This document shows positions 1 to 8,364 of a stretch of DNA of 33,525 nucleotides, one piece after another; positions within the stretch are counted from its first letter, which is position 1; each line of letters starts with the position of its first letter. Origin of the DNA: Arenimonas caeni (GTDB lineage: Bacteria; Pseudomonadota; Gammaproteobacteria; Xanthomonadales; Xanthomonadaceae). A program made the position numbers and the translations under genes. The notes beneath the pieces were generated by a model. It worked only from the letters and a program-made list of their open reading frames with translations, was not told where the DNA came from and did not search any database. Where the stretch lies: contig NZ_KZ679102.1 of assembly GCF_003024235.1 (NCBI RefSeq), positions 1 to 33,525 of the forward strand. Reading direction: 5' to 3'.

Positions 1-2
1 CG

Positions 3-854
3 CCTGCCGCCAGGTCCGGCGCCGAGCTGCCGCCGGGCGCCGCCGCGCACGCCGCGCGCAACGACGTGAACCCGGCCGACGTCGCCGGCACCGGCCGCGG
101 CGGCCGCGTGACCAAGGAAGACATCGTCAACCACATCAAGGTCGGCGGTGGCGCCCGCCCCGAGCAGCGCGTGCCGATGACCCGCATCCGCCAGCGCATC
201 GCCGAGCGCATGATGCAGTCCAAGAACTCCATCGCCATGCTGACCTCGTTCAACGAGGTCAACCTGGGCAAGGTGATGGCCATGCGCAAGGAGCTGGGCG
301 AGCCGTTCGAGAAGACCCACGGCATCAAGCTCGGCTTCATGAGCTTCTTCGCCAAGGCCGCCGCCAACGCGCTGCAGAAGCACCCGATCGTCAACGCCTC
401 GGTCGACGGCAACGACGTGATCTACCACGGCTACGCCGACATCTCGATCGCGGTCGCCACCGACAAGGGCCTGGTGACCCCGGTGCTGCGCAACGTCGAG
501 AACATGAGCTTCGCCGACGTCGAGTCGTCCATCGCCGGCTACGCCAAGGCGGCCCGCGAGGGCGGCCTGAAGCTCGAGGACCTGCAGGGCGGCACCTTCA
601 CCATCACCAACGGCGGCACCTTCGGCTCGCTGATGTCCACGCCGATCGTCAACCCGCCGCAGTCGGCCATCCTGGGCATGCACGCCATCAAGGAGCGCCC
701 GATCGCCGAGAACGGCCAGGTCGTGGTGGCGCCGATGATGTACATCGCGCTCAGCTACGACCACCGCATCATCGACGGCAAGGACGCGGTGCTGTTCCTG
801 GTGGACATCAAGAACCAGCTCGAAAACCCGCACCGCATGCTGCTGGGGCTCTGA
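3..854 (+). CDS. sucB: Dihydrolipoyl succinyltransferase, E2 of 2-oxoglutarate dehydrogenase (5' truncated)
   Basis: E2 core enzyme that transfers the succinyl group from lipoyl-lysine to CoA in the TCA cycle. The reading frame is open from the left edge, so the N-terminal lipoyl domain and start codon lie outside the window. What remains begins in a peripheral subunit-binding domain ([14 protein letters not shown], roughly nt 84-125), which docks E1 or E3. The catalytic acyltransferase domain follows, beginning [15 protein letters not shown] and ending with the active-site motif [12 protein letters not shown]; the catalytic His codon is nt 762-764. The stop is two bases before lpdA, so E2 and E3 are translated from one message. 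A pyruvate dehydrogenase E2 is the main alternative, but the short catalytic domain ending in MLLGL and the adjacent lpdA fit SucB better. Confidence 0.93.
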   Translation, partial: PAARSGAELPPGAAAHAARNDVNPADVAGTGRGGRVTKEDIVNHIKVGGGARPEQRVPMTRIRQRIAERMMQSKNSIAMLTSFNEVNLGKVMAMRKELGEPFEKTHGIKLGFMSFFAKAAANALQKHPIVNASVDGNDVIYHGYADISIAVATDKGLVTPVLRNVENMSFADVESSIAGYAKAAREGGLKLEDLQGGTFTITNGGTFGSLMSTPIVNPPQSAILGMHAIKERPIAENGQVVVAPMMYIALSYDHRIIDGKDAVLFLVDIKNQLENPHRMLLGL

Positions 855-856
855 CC

Positions 857-2281
<1,425 letters not shown>

Positions 2282-2300
2282 AGCCATCTGCGGTAACCTC

Positions 2301-2333
2301 CGGGAGGCGCCTTCGGGCGCCTCCCGGCGTTTC
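2301..2333 (+). terminator. Hairpin terminator after lpdA
   Basis: A perfect 11-base-pair stem (2301-2311 with 2316-2326) closes a TTCG tetraloop, 19 bases after the lpdA stop. The following tract is only weakly T-rich (GCGTTTCC). It is probably the 3' end of the sucB-lpdA transcript and may be partly Rho-dependent. Confidence 0.75.
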
Positions 2334-2362
2334 CGCCACCCCGAACGAGGAGGAATCCGGCG

Positions 2363-3355
2363 ATGAGCATCCCGCAGCAATTCCGCGCCTTCCGAATCCA
2401 CGCCGATGGCGGCCACCGTGCCGGCATCGAGCCGTTGTCGCTCGACGACCTGGCCCCCGGCGAAGTGGTCATCCGCGCCGAATGGTCGAGCGTGAACTAC
2501 AAGGACGCGCTCGCCGGCACCGGCGAGGGCAAGATCCTGCGCCGCTTCCCACTGGTCGGTGGCATCGACGTGGCCGGCCACGTGGTGGCCAGCACCGACC
2601 CGCGCTTCCGCGAGGGCGATCCCGTGCTGTGCACCGGCTCGGGCCTGTCGGAAACCCGCGACGGCGGTTACTCCGAGTACGTGCGCCTGCCGGCCGAATG
2701 GACCATTCCCCTGCCCGCGGGCCTGGGCCTGCGCGAAGCGATGGTGCTGGGCACCGCCGGCTTCACCGCCGGCCTGTCGCTGCTGCGCATGGAGGCCAAT
2801 GGCCAGACGCCGGCGCTGGGCCCGGTGGTGGTCACCGGCGCCACCGGCGGCGTGAGCATGCTCGCAATCGACATCCTCACCCGCGCCGGCTACGAGGCCC
2901 ACGCCATCACCGGCAAGACCGACCAGCGCGCCTTCCTCGAGCGCCTCGGCGCGCGCCGGGTGATCGGCCGCGGCGACATGCAGTGGGGCCAGCGGCCGCT
3001 GGAAACGGCGATCTGGGGCGGTGCCATCGACAGCGTCGGCGGCGACACCCTGGCCAACCTCACCCGGGTGATCCAACCCTACGGCAACATCGCCGCCTGC
3101 GGCCTCGCCGGCGGCCACGGCCTGCAGACGACGGTGATGCCCTTCATCATCCGCGGCGTCTCGATCCTGGGCATCGCCTCGGCCGGCACCGCCCGGGCCC
3201 AGCGCGAGCAGGTCTGGGAGCGCCTGGCCGGGCCGTGGAAACCGGCGCACCTGGACGCGATCTGCACGCGGGAAGTGACGCTGGACACACTTCCCGAGGT
3301 GTTCCCGACCATGCTGGCCGGCGGATCCTTCGGACGAACGGTCGTCCGGCTCTGA
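2363..3355 (+). CDS. acuI: Acrylyl-CoA reductase (NADPH), AcuI/YhdH family quinone oxidoreductase
   Basis: Zinc-independent medium-chain dehydrogenase/reductase of 330 residues, close in length to E. coli YhdH (about 324). This family reduces toxic acryloyl-CoA to propionyl-CoA with NADPH. Visible signatures are the N-terminal EWSSVNYKDALA segment (residues 40-51), the GIDVAGHV region (67-74) and the Rossmann motif VTGATGGVS (157-165). There are no zinc-ligand cysteine clusters. A strong ribosome site (AGGAGG at 2348-2353) sits nine bases before the ATG. It follows the lpdA terminator and is probably a separate unit. The alternative is another YhdH-like oxidoreductase with an unknown natural substrate; family membership is firm, substrate is inferred. 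Confidence 0.9.
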   Translation: MSIPQQFRAFRIHADGGHRAGIEPLSLDDLAPGEVVIRAEWSSVNYKDALAGTGEGKILRRFPLVGGIDVAGHVVASTDPRFREGDPVLCTGSGLSETRDGGYSEYVRLPAEWTIPLPAGLGLREAMVLGTAGFTAGLSLLRMEANGQTPALGPVVVTGATGGVSMLAIDILTRAGYEAHAITGKTDQRAFLERLGARRVIGRGDMQWGQRPLETAIWGGAIDSVGGDTLANLTRVIQPYGNIAACGLAGGHGLQTTVMPFIIRGVSILGIASAGTARAQREQVWERLAGPWKPAHLDAICTREVTLDTLPEVFPTMLAGGSFGRTVVRL

Positions 3356-3361
3356 CCCGGC

Positions 3362-3392
3362 TTGCGCCCTGACCGCCCGCCCGGCTTACAAT
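3362..3392 (+). promoter_or_regulatory. Probable sigma-70 promoter of the pilH-like gene
   Basis: TTGCGC at 3362-3367 and TACAAT at 3387-3392 are separated by 19 bases, slightly longer than ideal. The expected start of transcription is near 3399, just before the GGAGG at 3406-3410. An in-frame ATG at 3391 overlaps the -10 element and is therefore unlikely to be the protein start. Confidence 0.55.
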
Positions 3393-3417
3393 GACCCGAA
3401 CCGTTGGAGGCTCTTTC

Positions 3418-3786
3418 ATGGCACGCATTCTTATCGTCGACGATTCCCCGTCCCAGCTGATGGGCATGAAGCGCATTGTTGAGAAACTCGGCCATGAGGC
3501 CCTCACCGCCGAGGACGGCGCCGCGGGCGTGGAAGCGGCCAAGGCCAACGTGCCCGACCTGATCCTGATGGACGTGGTGATGCCCAACCTCAACGGTTTC
3601 CAGGCCACCCGCGCCATTTCCAAGGAAGCCAGCACCGCGCACATCCCGATCGTGCTGGTCACCACCAAGGACCAGGAAACCGACAAGGTCTGGGGCATGC
3701 GCCAGGGCGCCAAGGCCTACATCACCAAGCCGTTCAACGAGAATCAGCTGGTCGAGGTCATCAACGGCCTGCTCGCCGGCGGCTGA
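3418..3786 (+). CDS. pilH: Single-domain response regulator, PilH-like
   Basis: A 122-residue CheY-type receiver domain with no output domain. The acidic pocket is Asp8 and Asp9, the phospho-acceptor is Asp52 (LILMDVVMP), the switch threonine is in VTTKD (residues 81-85), and the conserved lysine is Lys104 (TKP). The stretches MARILIVDDSP, LNGFQATR and VTTKDQETDKVWG closely match PilH, which acts in the Pil-Chp system controlling twitching motility and retraction of type IV pili. The start at 3418 was chosen because TGGAGG lies seven bases upstream. The gene stands alone between its own promoter and terminator; no pilG, pilI, pilJ or chpA is in the window. Another CheY-like regulator is possible, but the sequence match favours PilH. 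Confidence 0.82.
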   Translation: MARILIVDDSPSQLMGMKRIVEKLGHEALTAEDGAAGVEAAKANVPDLILMDVVMPNLNGFQATRAISKEASTAHIPIVLVTTKDQETDKVWGMRQGAKAYITKPFNENQLVEVINGLLAGG

Positions 3787-3803
3787 TCCTGAAAGGCCAG
3801 CGC

Positions 3804-3939
3804 GGCCACGGATAAACACGGACAGGGTCAGGAACAGCACCCTGTACGAAGTCGCAAGAAAGGGCCCCTCGGGGCCCTTTCTTCTTTTCAGCTCAGCCGC
3901 TTCTGCTCTATCCGTGTCTGTCCGTGTTCATCCGTGGCC
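3804..3939. repeat. Inverted repeat pair of 10-base CCGTG-type units flanking a terminator
   Basis: GGCCACGGATAAACACGGAC at 3804-3823 (arm continues to 3825) is the reverse complement, with one mismatch, of 3918-3939. The right side extends to three tandem 10-base units at 3909-3918, 3919-3928 and 3929-3938, each built on ATCCGTGTC. The arms lie between the convergent pilH-like gene and cbpA and enclose the pilH terminator. Short ATCCGTGT-type repeats occur between genes in many proteobacteria; whether this is a dispersed family in this genome cannot be told from one copy. Confidence 0.7.
3859..3888 (+). terminator. Intrinsic terminator of the pilH-like gene
   Basis: AAAGGGCCCC at 3859-3868 pairs with GGGGCCCTTT at 3871-3880, followed by CTTCTTTT. 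The stem is effectively nine pairs with a CTCG loop. It is symmetric enough to act in the other direction for cbpA too, because the left flank is A-rich. It sits in the middle of a larger imperfect inverted repeat (3804-3825 and 3918-3939). Confidence 0.85.
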
Positions 3940-3951
3940 AAAGTGAGCACT

Positions 3952-4836
3952 TCAACCCCGCCCGGGATCGAAGTCGAAGGCCTCGGCCATCTGCCGGTAG
4001 AGCTCTTTCTGGGCGTCGGTGGTGGGCCTGGGGGCGCGGACCTCGATCTCGACGATCTGGTCGCCCGCGGCGGGCTTGCCGGGCAGGCCGCGGCCGCGCA
4101 GGCGCAGCTTGCGGCCGGTGTCGGAATCCGGCGGTACGCGCAGCTCCACCTGGCCGCCCAGGGTCGGCACGCTCACGGTGGTGCCCAGCGCCGCCTGCCA
4201 GGGCGCCAGCGGCAGCGTGTAGAGCACGTTGCGGCCATCCACCTCGAACTGCGCGTGCGGGCGGTAGTCCACTTCCAGCAGCAGGTCGCTCGGGCGCGGC
4301 CCGCCGCGGCGGCCCTGCCCCGCCAGCCGGATCACCTGCCCGGGCGCGATGCCGGCCGGGATGTTCACCTCCAGCGTGCGGCCATCGACATTGATGCGCT
4401 GCTTGCCGCCGGCGTAGGCCTGTTCGAGCGACACCGCCAGCCTGGCGCGCACGTCGCCCTGCGGCGCCTGCTGCCGTCCCGGCCCGCGGCCGCCACCGAA
4501 CAGCGATTCGAAGAAGTCACTGAAGCCACCGCCGCCGAAGTCCTGCTCGAAGCGGAACCCACCGCCACCGAAGCCGCCGCCGAAGCCCGGCGGCGGCCGG
4601 AACTCTTCGCCGGGACGGTAGCCGTGGGCGCGCAAGTGGTCGTACTCGGCGCGCTTGTCCTTGTCGCGCAGCACCTCGTAGGCCTCGTTGACCGCCTTGA
4701 AGCGCTCCTCGGCCCCCGCCTCCTTGCTCACGTCCGGGTGGTACTTGCGCGCCAGCCGGCGGTAGGCGGTCTTGATCTCCGCCTCGCCGGCCGTCGGCTC
4801 GACGCCGAGGGTTTCGTAGTAGTCCTTGAACTGCAT
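3952..4836 (-). CDS. cbpA: Curved DNA-binding protein / DnaJ-class co-chaperone CbpA
   Basis: J-domain co-chaperone of 294 residues that stimulates DnaK ATPase and, in E. coli, also binds curved DNA. The J domain spans about residues 5-70 with the HPD motif at His33-Pro34-Asp35. A Gly/Phe-rich linker follows (about 78-120, GFGGGFGGGGFRFEQDF), then the two C-terminal substrate-binding beta domains (about 125-290). The cysteine zinc-finger repeats of true DnaJ are absent, which separates it from dnaJ. The start has only a weak AAGG ribosome site. The strong terminator of hsp20 ends 15 bases before the start codon, so expression probably depends on read-through from the heat-shock promoter of hsp20 or on a promoter hidden in the hsp20 3' end. 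Confidence 0.92.
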   Translation of the reverse strand: MQFKDYYETLGVEPTAGEAEIKTAYRRLARKYHPDVSKEAGAEERFKAVNEAYEVLRDKDKRAEYDHLRAHGYRPGEEFRPPPGFGGGFGGGGFRFEQDFGGGGFSDFFESLFGGGRGPGRQQAPQGDVRARLAVSLEQAYAGGKQRINVDGRTLEVNIPAGIAPGQVIRLAGQGRRGGPRPSDLLLEVDYRPHAQFEVDGRNVLYTLPLAPWQAALGTTVSVPTLGGQVELRVPPDSDTGRKLRLRGRGLPGKPAAGDQIVEIEVRAPRPTTDAQKELYRQMAEAFDFDPGRG

Positions 4837-4850
4837 GGTCTGGCCTTGTC

Positions 4851-4884
4851 GAAAAAAAGCACCCGCGGCGAGGGCCGCGGGTGC
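4851..4884 (-). terminator. Strong intrinsic terminator between hsp20 and cbpA
   Basis: Arms 4859-4869 and 4874-4884 form a perfect 11-pair GC-rich stem with a GAGG loop. On the minus strand the stem is followed by seven T (complement of the A run at 4852-4858). It lies 53 bases beyond the hsp20 stop and 15 bases ahead of the cbpA start, suggesting attenuation or read-through control of cbpA. Confidence 0.88.
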
Positions 4885-4936
4885 AGTTTACGCAGGGAGG
4901 GGCTTCGCGGCTGGAGCCGCTCCCGCCGGGCCGGTC

Positions 4937-5374
4937 TCAGGAGACCTGGATGCGGCGCGGGGTGGTCTCGGGGCGCTTGGGGATGCTGATCTCGAGCACG
5001 CCGTGCCTGCCGGTGGCGGTGATGCCTTCCGGGTTGGCGCTGTCGGGCAGCGCGAAGCGACGGTAGAACACGCCGTGCGCGCGTTCGACGCGCGAATAGC
5101 GGTCGCCCTCGGTCACCGACTCGGTCTTGCGCTCGCCCTTGATCGACAGGATGCCCTTGTCCATCTGCACCTCGATGTCGTTCGGGTCCACGCCGGGCAG
5201 GTCGGCCTGGATCAGGAAGCGGTCGGCTTCCTCCTTGATGTCCACGCGCGGCATCCACTGGCTGGTGACCACGCTCGAGGCGTCGGCGTCGTCGTTGAAG
5301 AACTTGTCGAACACCTGCTTGATCTCGTCCTGCAGGGCCCGCGGATGGTTGGCGGAATAGCGGATAAGGCTCAT
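4937..5374 (-). CDS. hsp20: Small heat shock protein, Hsp20/alpha-crystallin family
   Basis: A 145-residue holdase chaperone that binds unfolding proteins without ATP. The alpha-crystallin domain spans about residues 40-134 and includes the DLPGVDPNDIEV strand region and the GVLEISIPK element. The C-terminal anchoring motif I-x-V is IQV at residues 142-144. The start at 5374 was chosen because CGGAG lies seven bases upstream; an in-frame extension to 5446 would run through the promoter. Upstream lies an excellent sigma-32 promoter, so it is very likely heat inducible. It is followed by a strong terminator and then cbpA, a second chaperone gene in the same direction. Confidence 0.94.
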   Translation of the reverse strand: MSLIRYSANHPRALQDEIKQVFDKFFNDDADASSVVTSQWMPRVDIKEEADRFLIQADLPGVDPNDIEVQMDKGILSIKGERKTESVTEGDRYSRVERAHGVFYRRFALPDSANPEGITATGRHGVLEISIPKRPETTPRRIQVS

Positions 5375-5418
5375 GGTGTGTCTCCGTGCAAGGGCGGCAG
5401 CCGTGCCGCCATGCCCGG

Positions 5419-5447
5419 TAGATAGGGTCGGCGCGCCCGGCTTCAAG
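5419..5447 (-). promoter_or_regulatory. Sigma-32 (RpoH) heat-shock promoter of hsp20
   Basis: Read on the minus strand, CTTGAAG (complement of 5441-5447) is followed after 13 bases by CCCTATCTA (complement of 5419-5427). This closely matches the RpoH consensus CTTGAAA, 13-15 bases, CCCCATNT. The start site would fall near 5412, giving a 5' leader of about 38 bases. Confidence 0.85.
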
Positions 5448-5452
5448 TCCCC

Positions 5453-5484
5453 TTGACCCGGCCGGCACGCGCGCCGGTTACACT
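5453..5484 (+). promoter_or_regulatory. Possible sigma-70 promoter of the peroxiredoxin gene
   Basis: TTGACC at 5453-5458 and TACACT at 5479-5484 are 20 bases apart, longer than ideal, so the -35 assignment is uncertain. The -10 element lies 30 bases before the ATG. It is back to back with the sigma-32 promoter of hsp20. Confidence 0.45.
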
Positions 5485-5514
5485 CGGTGCCCCACCCCGA
5501 TGCGGAGCACCCCC

Positions 5515-5997
5515 ATGACCATCCAGGTCGGTGACAAGATCCCCCAGGCCACCCTCAACGTGCTGCGTGACGGCGTGCAGGCCGTGGACACCGGCGAGCT
5601 GTTCGGCGGCCGCAAGGTCGTGCTCTTCGCCGTGCCGGGCGCCTTCACCCCGACCTGCTCGGCCAAGCACCTGCCGGGCTACGTCGAGCAGATGGACGCC
5701 TTCCGCGCCCGCGGCATCGACGTGGCCTGCCTGGCGGTCAACGACGCCTTCGTGATGTCGGCCTGGGCCAGGGACCAGGACGTGCCGGCCGACATGCACA
5801 TGCTCGCCGACGGCAACGGCGCCTTCACCCAGGCCCTGGGCCTGGAGCTCGACGCCACCGCCTTCGGCATGGGCCTGCGCGCCAAGCGCTTCGCCCTGTA
5901 CGCCGAGGACGGCGTGGTGAAGCAGCTGCATGTCGAGGCCCCGGGCGAGTTCAAGGTCTCGGCCGCCGACTACGTGCTCGAGCACCTTCCGGCCTAA
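5515..5997 (+). CDS. Peroxiredoxin, Prx5 subfamily (probably 1-Cys type)
   Basis: Thiol peroxidase of 160 residues that reduces hydrogen peroxide and organic hydroperoxides in the cytoplasm. The peroxidatic motif PGAFTPTCS places the active cysteine at Cys48, with Pro41 and Thr45 of the conserved PxxxT. A second cysteine is Cys72. The late resolving cysteine of human PRDX5 has no counterpart here, and no glutaredoxin domain is fused, so it may use an external thiol such as glutathione/glutaredoxin. The start at 5515 follows CGGAG by seven bases; the ATG at 5500 lies upstream of that site. The stop codon overlaps the convergent pbpC stop by three bases. Confidence 0.92.
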   Translation: MTIQVGDKIPQATLNVLRDGVQAVDTGELFGGRKVVLFAVPGAFTPTCSAKHLPGYVEQMDAFRARGIDVACLAVNDAFVMSAWARDQDVPADMHMLADGNGAFTQALGLELDATAFGMGLRAKRFALYAEDGVVKQLHVEAPGEFKVSAADYVLEHLPA

Positions 5998-8363
5998 CGC
6001 AGCACCCGCACCGTCAGTTCGTCGAAGGCCCCGGTTTCGGCCAGGGCCGTGATGCGGTGCTCGCCGGGCGCGTCGAAGGCATGCGTCCAGGCCCGGCCGC
6101 CCTGGCTTTCACCGGCCAGGCGGCCGTCCACCAGCCACTGCACCCGCGCCTGCGTGCCCAGCGCCCGCAGGCGCACCGTCACCGGGCGCGCGCTGCCCGG
6201 CGGCCGCGCCAGGCGGCTGCCGTCGGCCAGGCCGTCGATGCGCAGGTTCTCCAGCCCGGCCAGCGCGTCCGGGGCGCAGTCGGGCGCCAGCGGCGGGATG
6301 GCCGAGGCGCGCCGCTCGGCCGCCGGCAGCCAGGGCATGGCCAGGGCCGGCCAGCGGGCGATCTCCACCGGCCGCCGCTCGTGCGCGGCGCGGCAGTCCG
6401 CCGACAGCCGCTGCCCGGTCCGGGCATCCAGCACCAGCGGCAGGCGACCCGCGCTCCACAGCCGCGCCCCGCGCTCGGGCAGGGTCGGCGGCAACTGCCC
6501 GTCCAGGGCCAGGGCCTCGACCCGGCGATGGCACAGGCCCGGCGCGGCCGGATCCGGCGGCAGCCCCAGCGGCCAGCAGATTTCCGTTTTCACCACCGAC
6601 GCCGGCATCGGCCGGCGCAGGCCGTCGCGCGGGCTGCGCGGCAGGCTGTCGACCACCTCGAACAGCAGCGGCAGCGCCGTGATCGCGCCGTACTGGCCCG
6701 GCAGCGGCGTGCCATCCGGGCGCCCGACCCAAACACCGACCGTGTAGGCGGCCGTGCCGCCGATCGCCCAGGCATCGCGGAAGCCGTAGCTGGTACCGGT
6801 CTTCCAGGCCACGCGCTGGCGCCGGCTGGTGTCCACCACGCCGTCGCGCAGGCCCGGGCGCCCGTGCTGCTCGAGGATCTCGCGCACGATCCAGGCCGCG
6901 CCCGGCGAGAGCAGCCGCCGCTCCTGCAGCGGCGCGTCGGGCGTGTAGCGCACCGGCCCGGCCAGGCCTTCGCGGTTGAAGGCGGCGTAGGCCCCCACCA
7001 GTTCCTCGAGCCGGGTGCCGGTGCCGCCGAGGATGATCGACAGGTTCGGGCTGGCGCCCCGCGGCAGCTGCAGGCCGACGCCGCCGTGCGCCAGGCGCGC
7101 GGCGAACCGCGGCGGCCCGACCCGGTCGAGCAGGTCCACCGCCGGCACGTTCAGCGACAGCCGGAGCGCCTCGGCCACCGACACCGGGCCGTTGAAGGCC
7201 GGGTCGAAGTTCGCCGGCCGGTAGTCGCCGAAGGACTGCGGCGCGTCCACCAGCAGGCTGCCCGAATGCACCAGGCCGTCGTCGATGGCCAGGCCGTAGA
7301 GGAAGGGCTTGAGCGTCGAGCCTGGCGAGCGCACGGCCTGCACCATGTCCACGTGGCCCAGCCGGCGCGGGTCGCCGAACGCCAGCGAGCCCACGTAGGC
7401 ACGCGCCTCCAGGCTGGCGTTGTCGACCACCAGCAGGGCCGCCGAACTGCGCTCGGGCAGGTTGGCGAACCACGCCGACAGGCGCGCCTCGAGCGTGCGC
7501 TGCAGCTCCGCGTCGAGCGTGCTGGTGATCCGCGCCTGGCCGGGGTGGGCGGCCTGCAGGCGCCGGGCCAGCAGCGCCGCCGACATCGGCGGGCGCAGCC
7601 GGCGCGAGACCACGGGTTCGATGCGCGCGGCCGCCACCGCGGCCTCGTCCCAGTCGCCCTGCGCGGCCAGCCGCGCCAGCACCTTGTCGCGGGCGGCGCG
7701 CGCCGCCTCGGGGTGGCGGTCCGGGCGCAGCCGGCTGGGCGCCTGCGGCAGCACCGCCAGCAGCGCCGCCTCGGCGCGCGACAGTTCGCGCGAGGACTTG
7801 CCCAGGTAGGCCCAGCTGGCCGCCTCCACGCCTTCCACGGTGCCACCGAAGGGGGCGTGGTTGAGGTAGAGCGCGAGGATCTCCTGCTTGTCGAGCCGCC
7901 ATTCGAGCTGCACCGCGCGCAGGGCCTGGCGCAGCTTGCCGCCGAAGGTGCGCGGATGCGGCTCGATGATGCGCGCGACCTGCATGGTCAGCGTGGAGCC
8001 ACCCGAGACCACGCGCCCGTGCCGCAGCCGCTGCCAGGCGGCGCGCGCCAGCGCCAGCGGGTTCACGCCGTAGTGCTGGTGGAACCAGCGGTCCTCGTAG
8101 CCCAGCAGCGCCTCGAGATAGAGCGGCGAAACTTCCCCGGGCGCCACCGGGTAGCGCCAGACGCCGTCGCGGCCGGGAAAGGCGCGCAACGGCGTGCCGT
8201 CGGCGGCCAGCACGACGCTGGCCCCGCCGCCGTCGGGCAGCGGCGGCGGAAACAGGCGGTCGAGCAGCAGCGCCAGCAGCACGAGCGCCGCCAGCACGCC
8301 CATGGCGCGGCGCCACCTCCTGGCCGGCGCCGCCCCCGCCCCGCCCTGCCCGGCCCGGCTCAC
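5994..8363 (-). CDS. pbpC: Penicillin-binding protein 1C, bifunctional glycosyltransferase/transpeptidase
   Basis: Class A PBP of 789 residues. It has a short cytoplasmic tail and one membrane segment (about residues 20-36). The glycosyltransferase (GT51) domain has its catalytic Glu90 in GYEDRWFHQHYG and the GGSTLTMQ motif at 121-128. The transpeptidase domain has SxxK at Ser349-Lys352, SLN at 403-405 and KTGTS at 521-525. A C-terminal PBP1C-specific beta domain covers about 690-789. All catalytic motifs are intact. Translation starts at a GTG one base after the stop of the alpha-2-macroglobulin gene, so it is probably coupled to it. PbpC and A2M genes are frequently paired in bacteria and are proposed to repair peptidoglycan after attack. 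An internal ATG at 8303 is a less likely start, as it would remove the basic tail before the membrane segment. Confidence 0.95.
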   Translation of the reverse strand: MSRAGQGGAGAAPARRWRRAMGVLAALVLLALLLDRLFPPPLPDGGGASVVLAADGTPLRAFPGRDGVWRYPVAPGEVSPLYLEALLGYEDRWFHQHYGVNPLALARAAWQRLRHGRVVSGGSTLTMQVARIIEPHPRTFGGKLRQALRAVQLEWRLDKQEILALYLNHAPFGGTVEGVEAASWAYLGKSSRELSRAEAALLAVLPQAPSRLRPDRHPEAARAARDKVLARLAAQGDWDEAAVAAARIEPVVSRRLRPPMSAALLARRLQAAHPGQARITSTLDAELQRTLEARLSAWFANLPERSSAALLVVDNASLEARAYVGSLAFGDPRRLGHVDMVQAVRSPGSTLKPFLYGLAIDDGLVHSGSLLVDAPQSFGDYRPANFDPAFNGPVSVAEALRLSLNVPAVDLLDRVGPPRFAARLAHGGVGLQLPRGASPNLSIILGGTGTRLEELVGAYAAFNREGLAGPVRYTPDAPLQERRLLSPGAAWIVREILEQHGRPGLRDGVVDTSRRQRVAWKTGTSYGFRDAWAIGGTAAYTVGVWVGRPDGTPLPGQYGAITALPLLFEVVDSLPRSPRDGLRRPMPASVVKTEICWPLGLPPDPAAPGLCHRRVEALALDGQLPPTLPERGARLWSAGRLPLVLDARTGQRLSADCRAAHERRPVEIARWPALAMPWLPAAERRASAIPPLAPDCAPDALAGLENLRIDGLADGSRLARPPGSARPVTVRLRALGTQARVQWLVDGRLAGESQGGRAWTHAFDAPGEHRITALAETGAFDELTVRVLR

Positions 8364-8364
8364 G

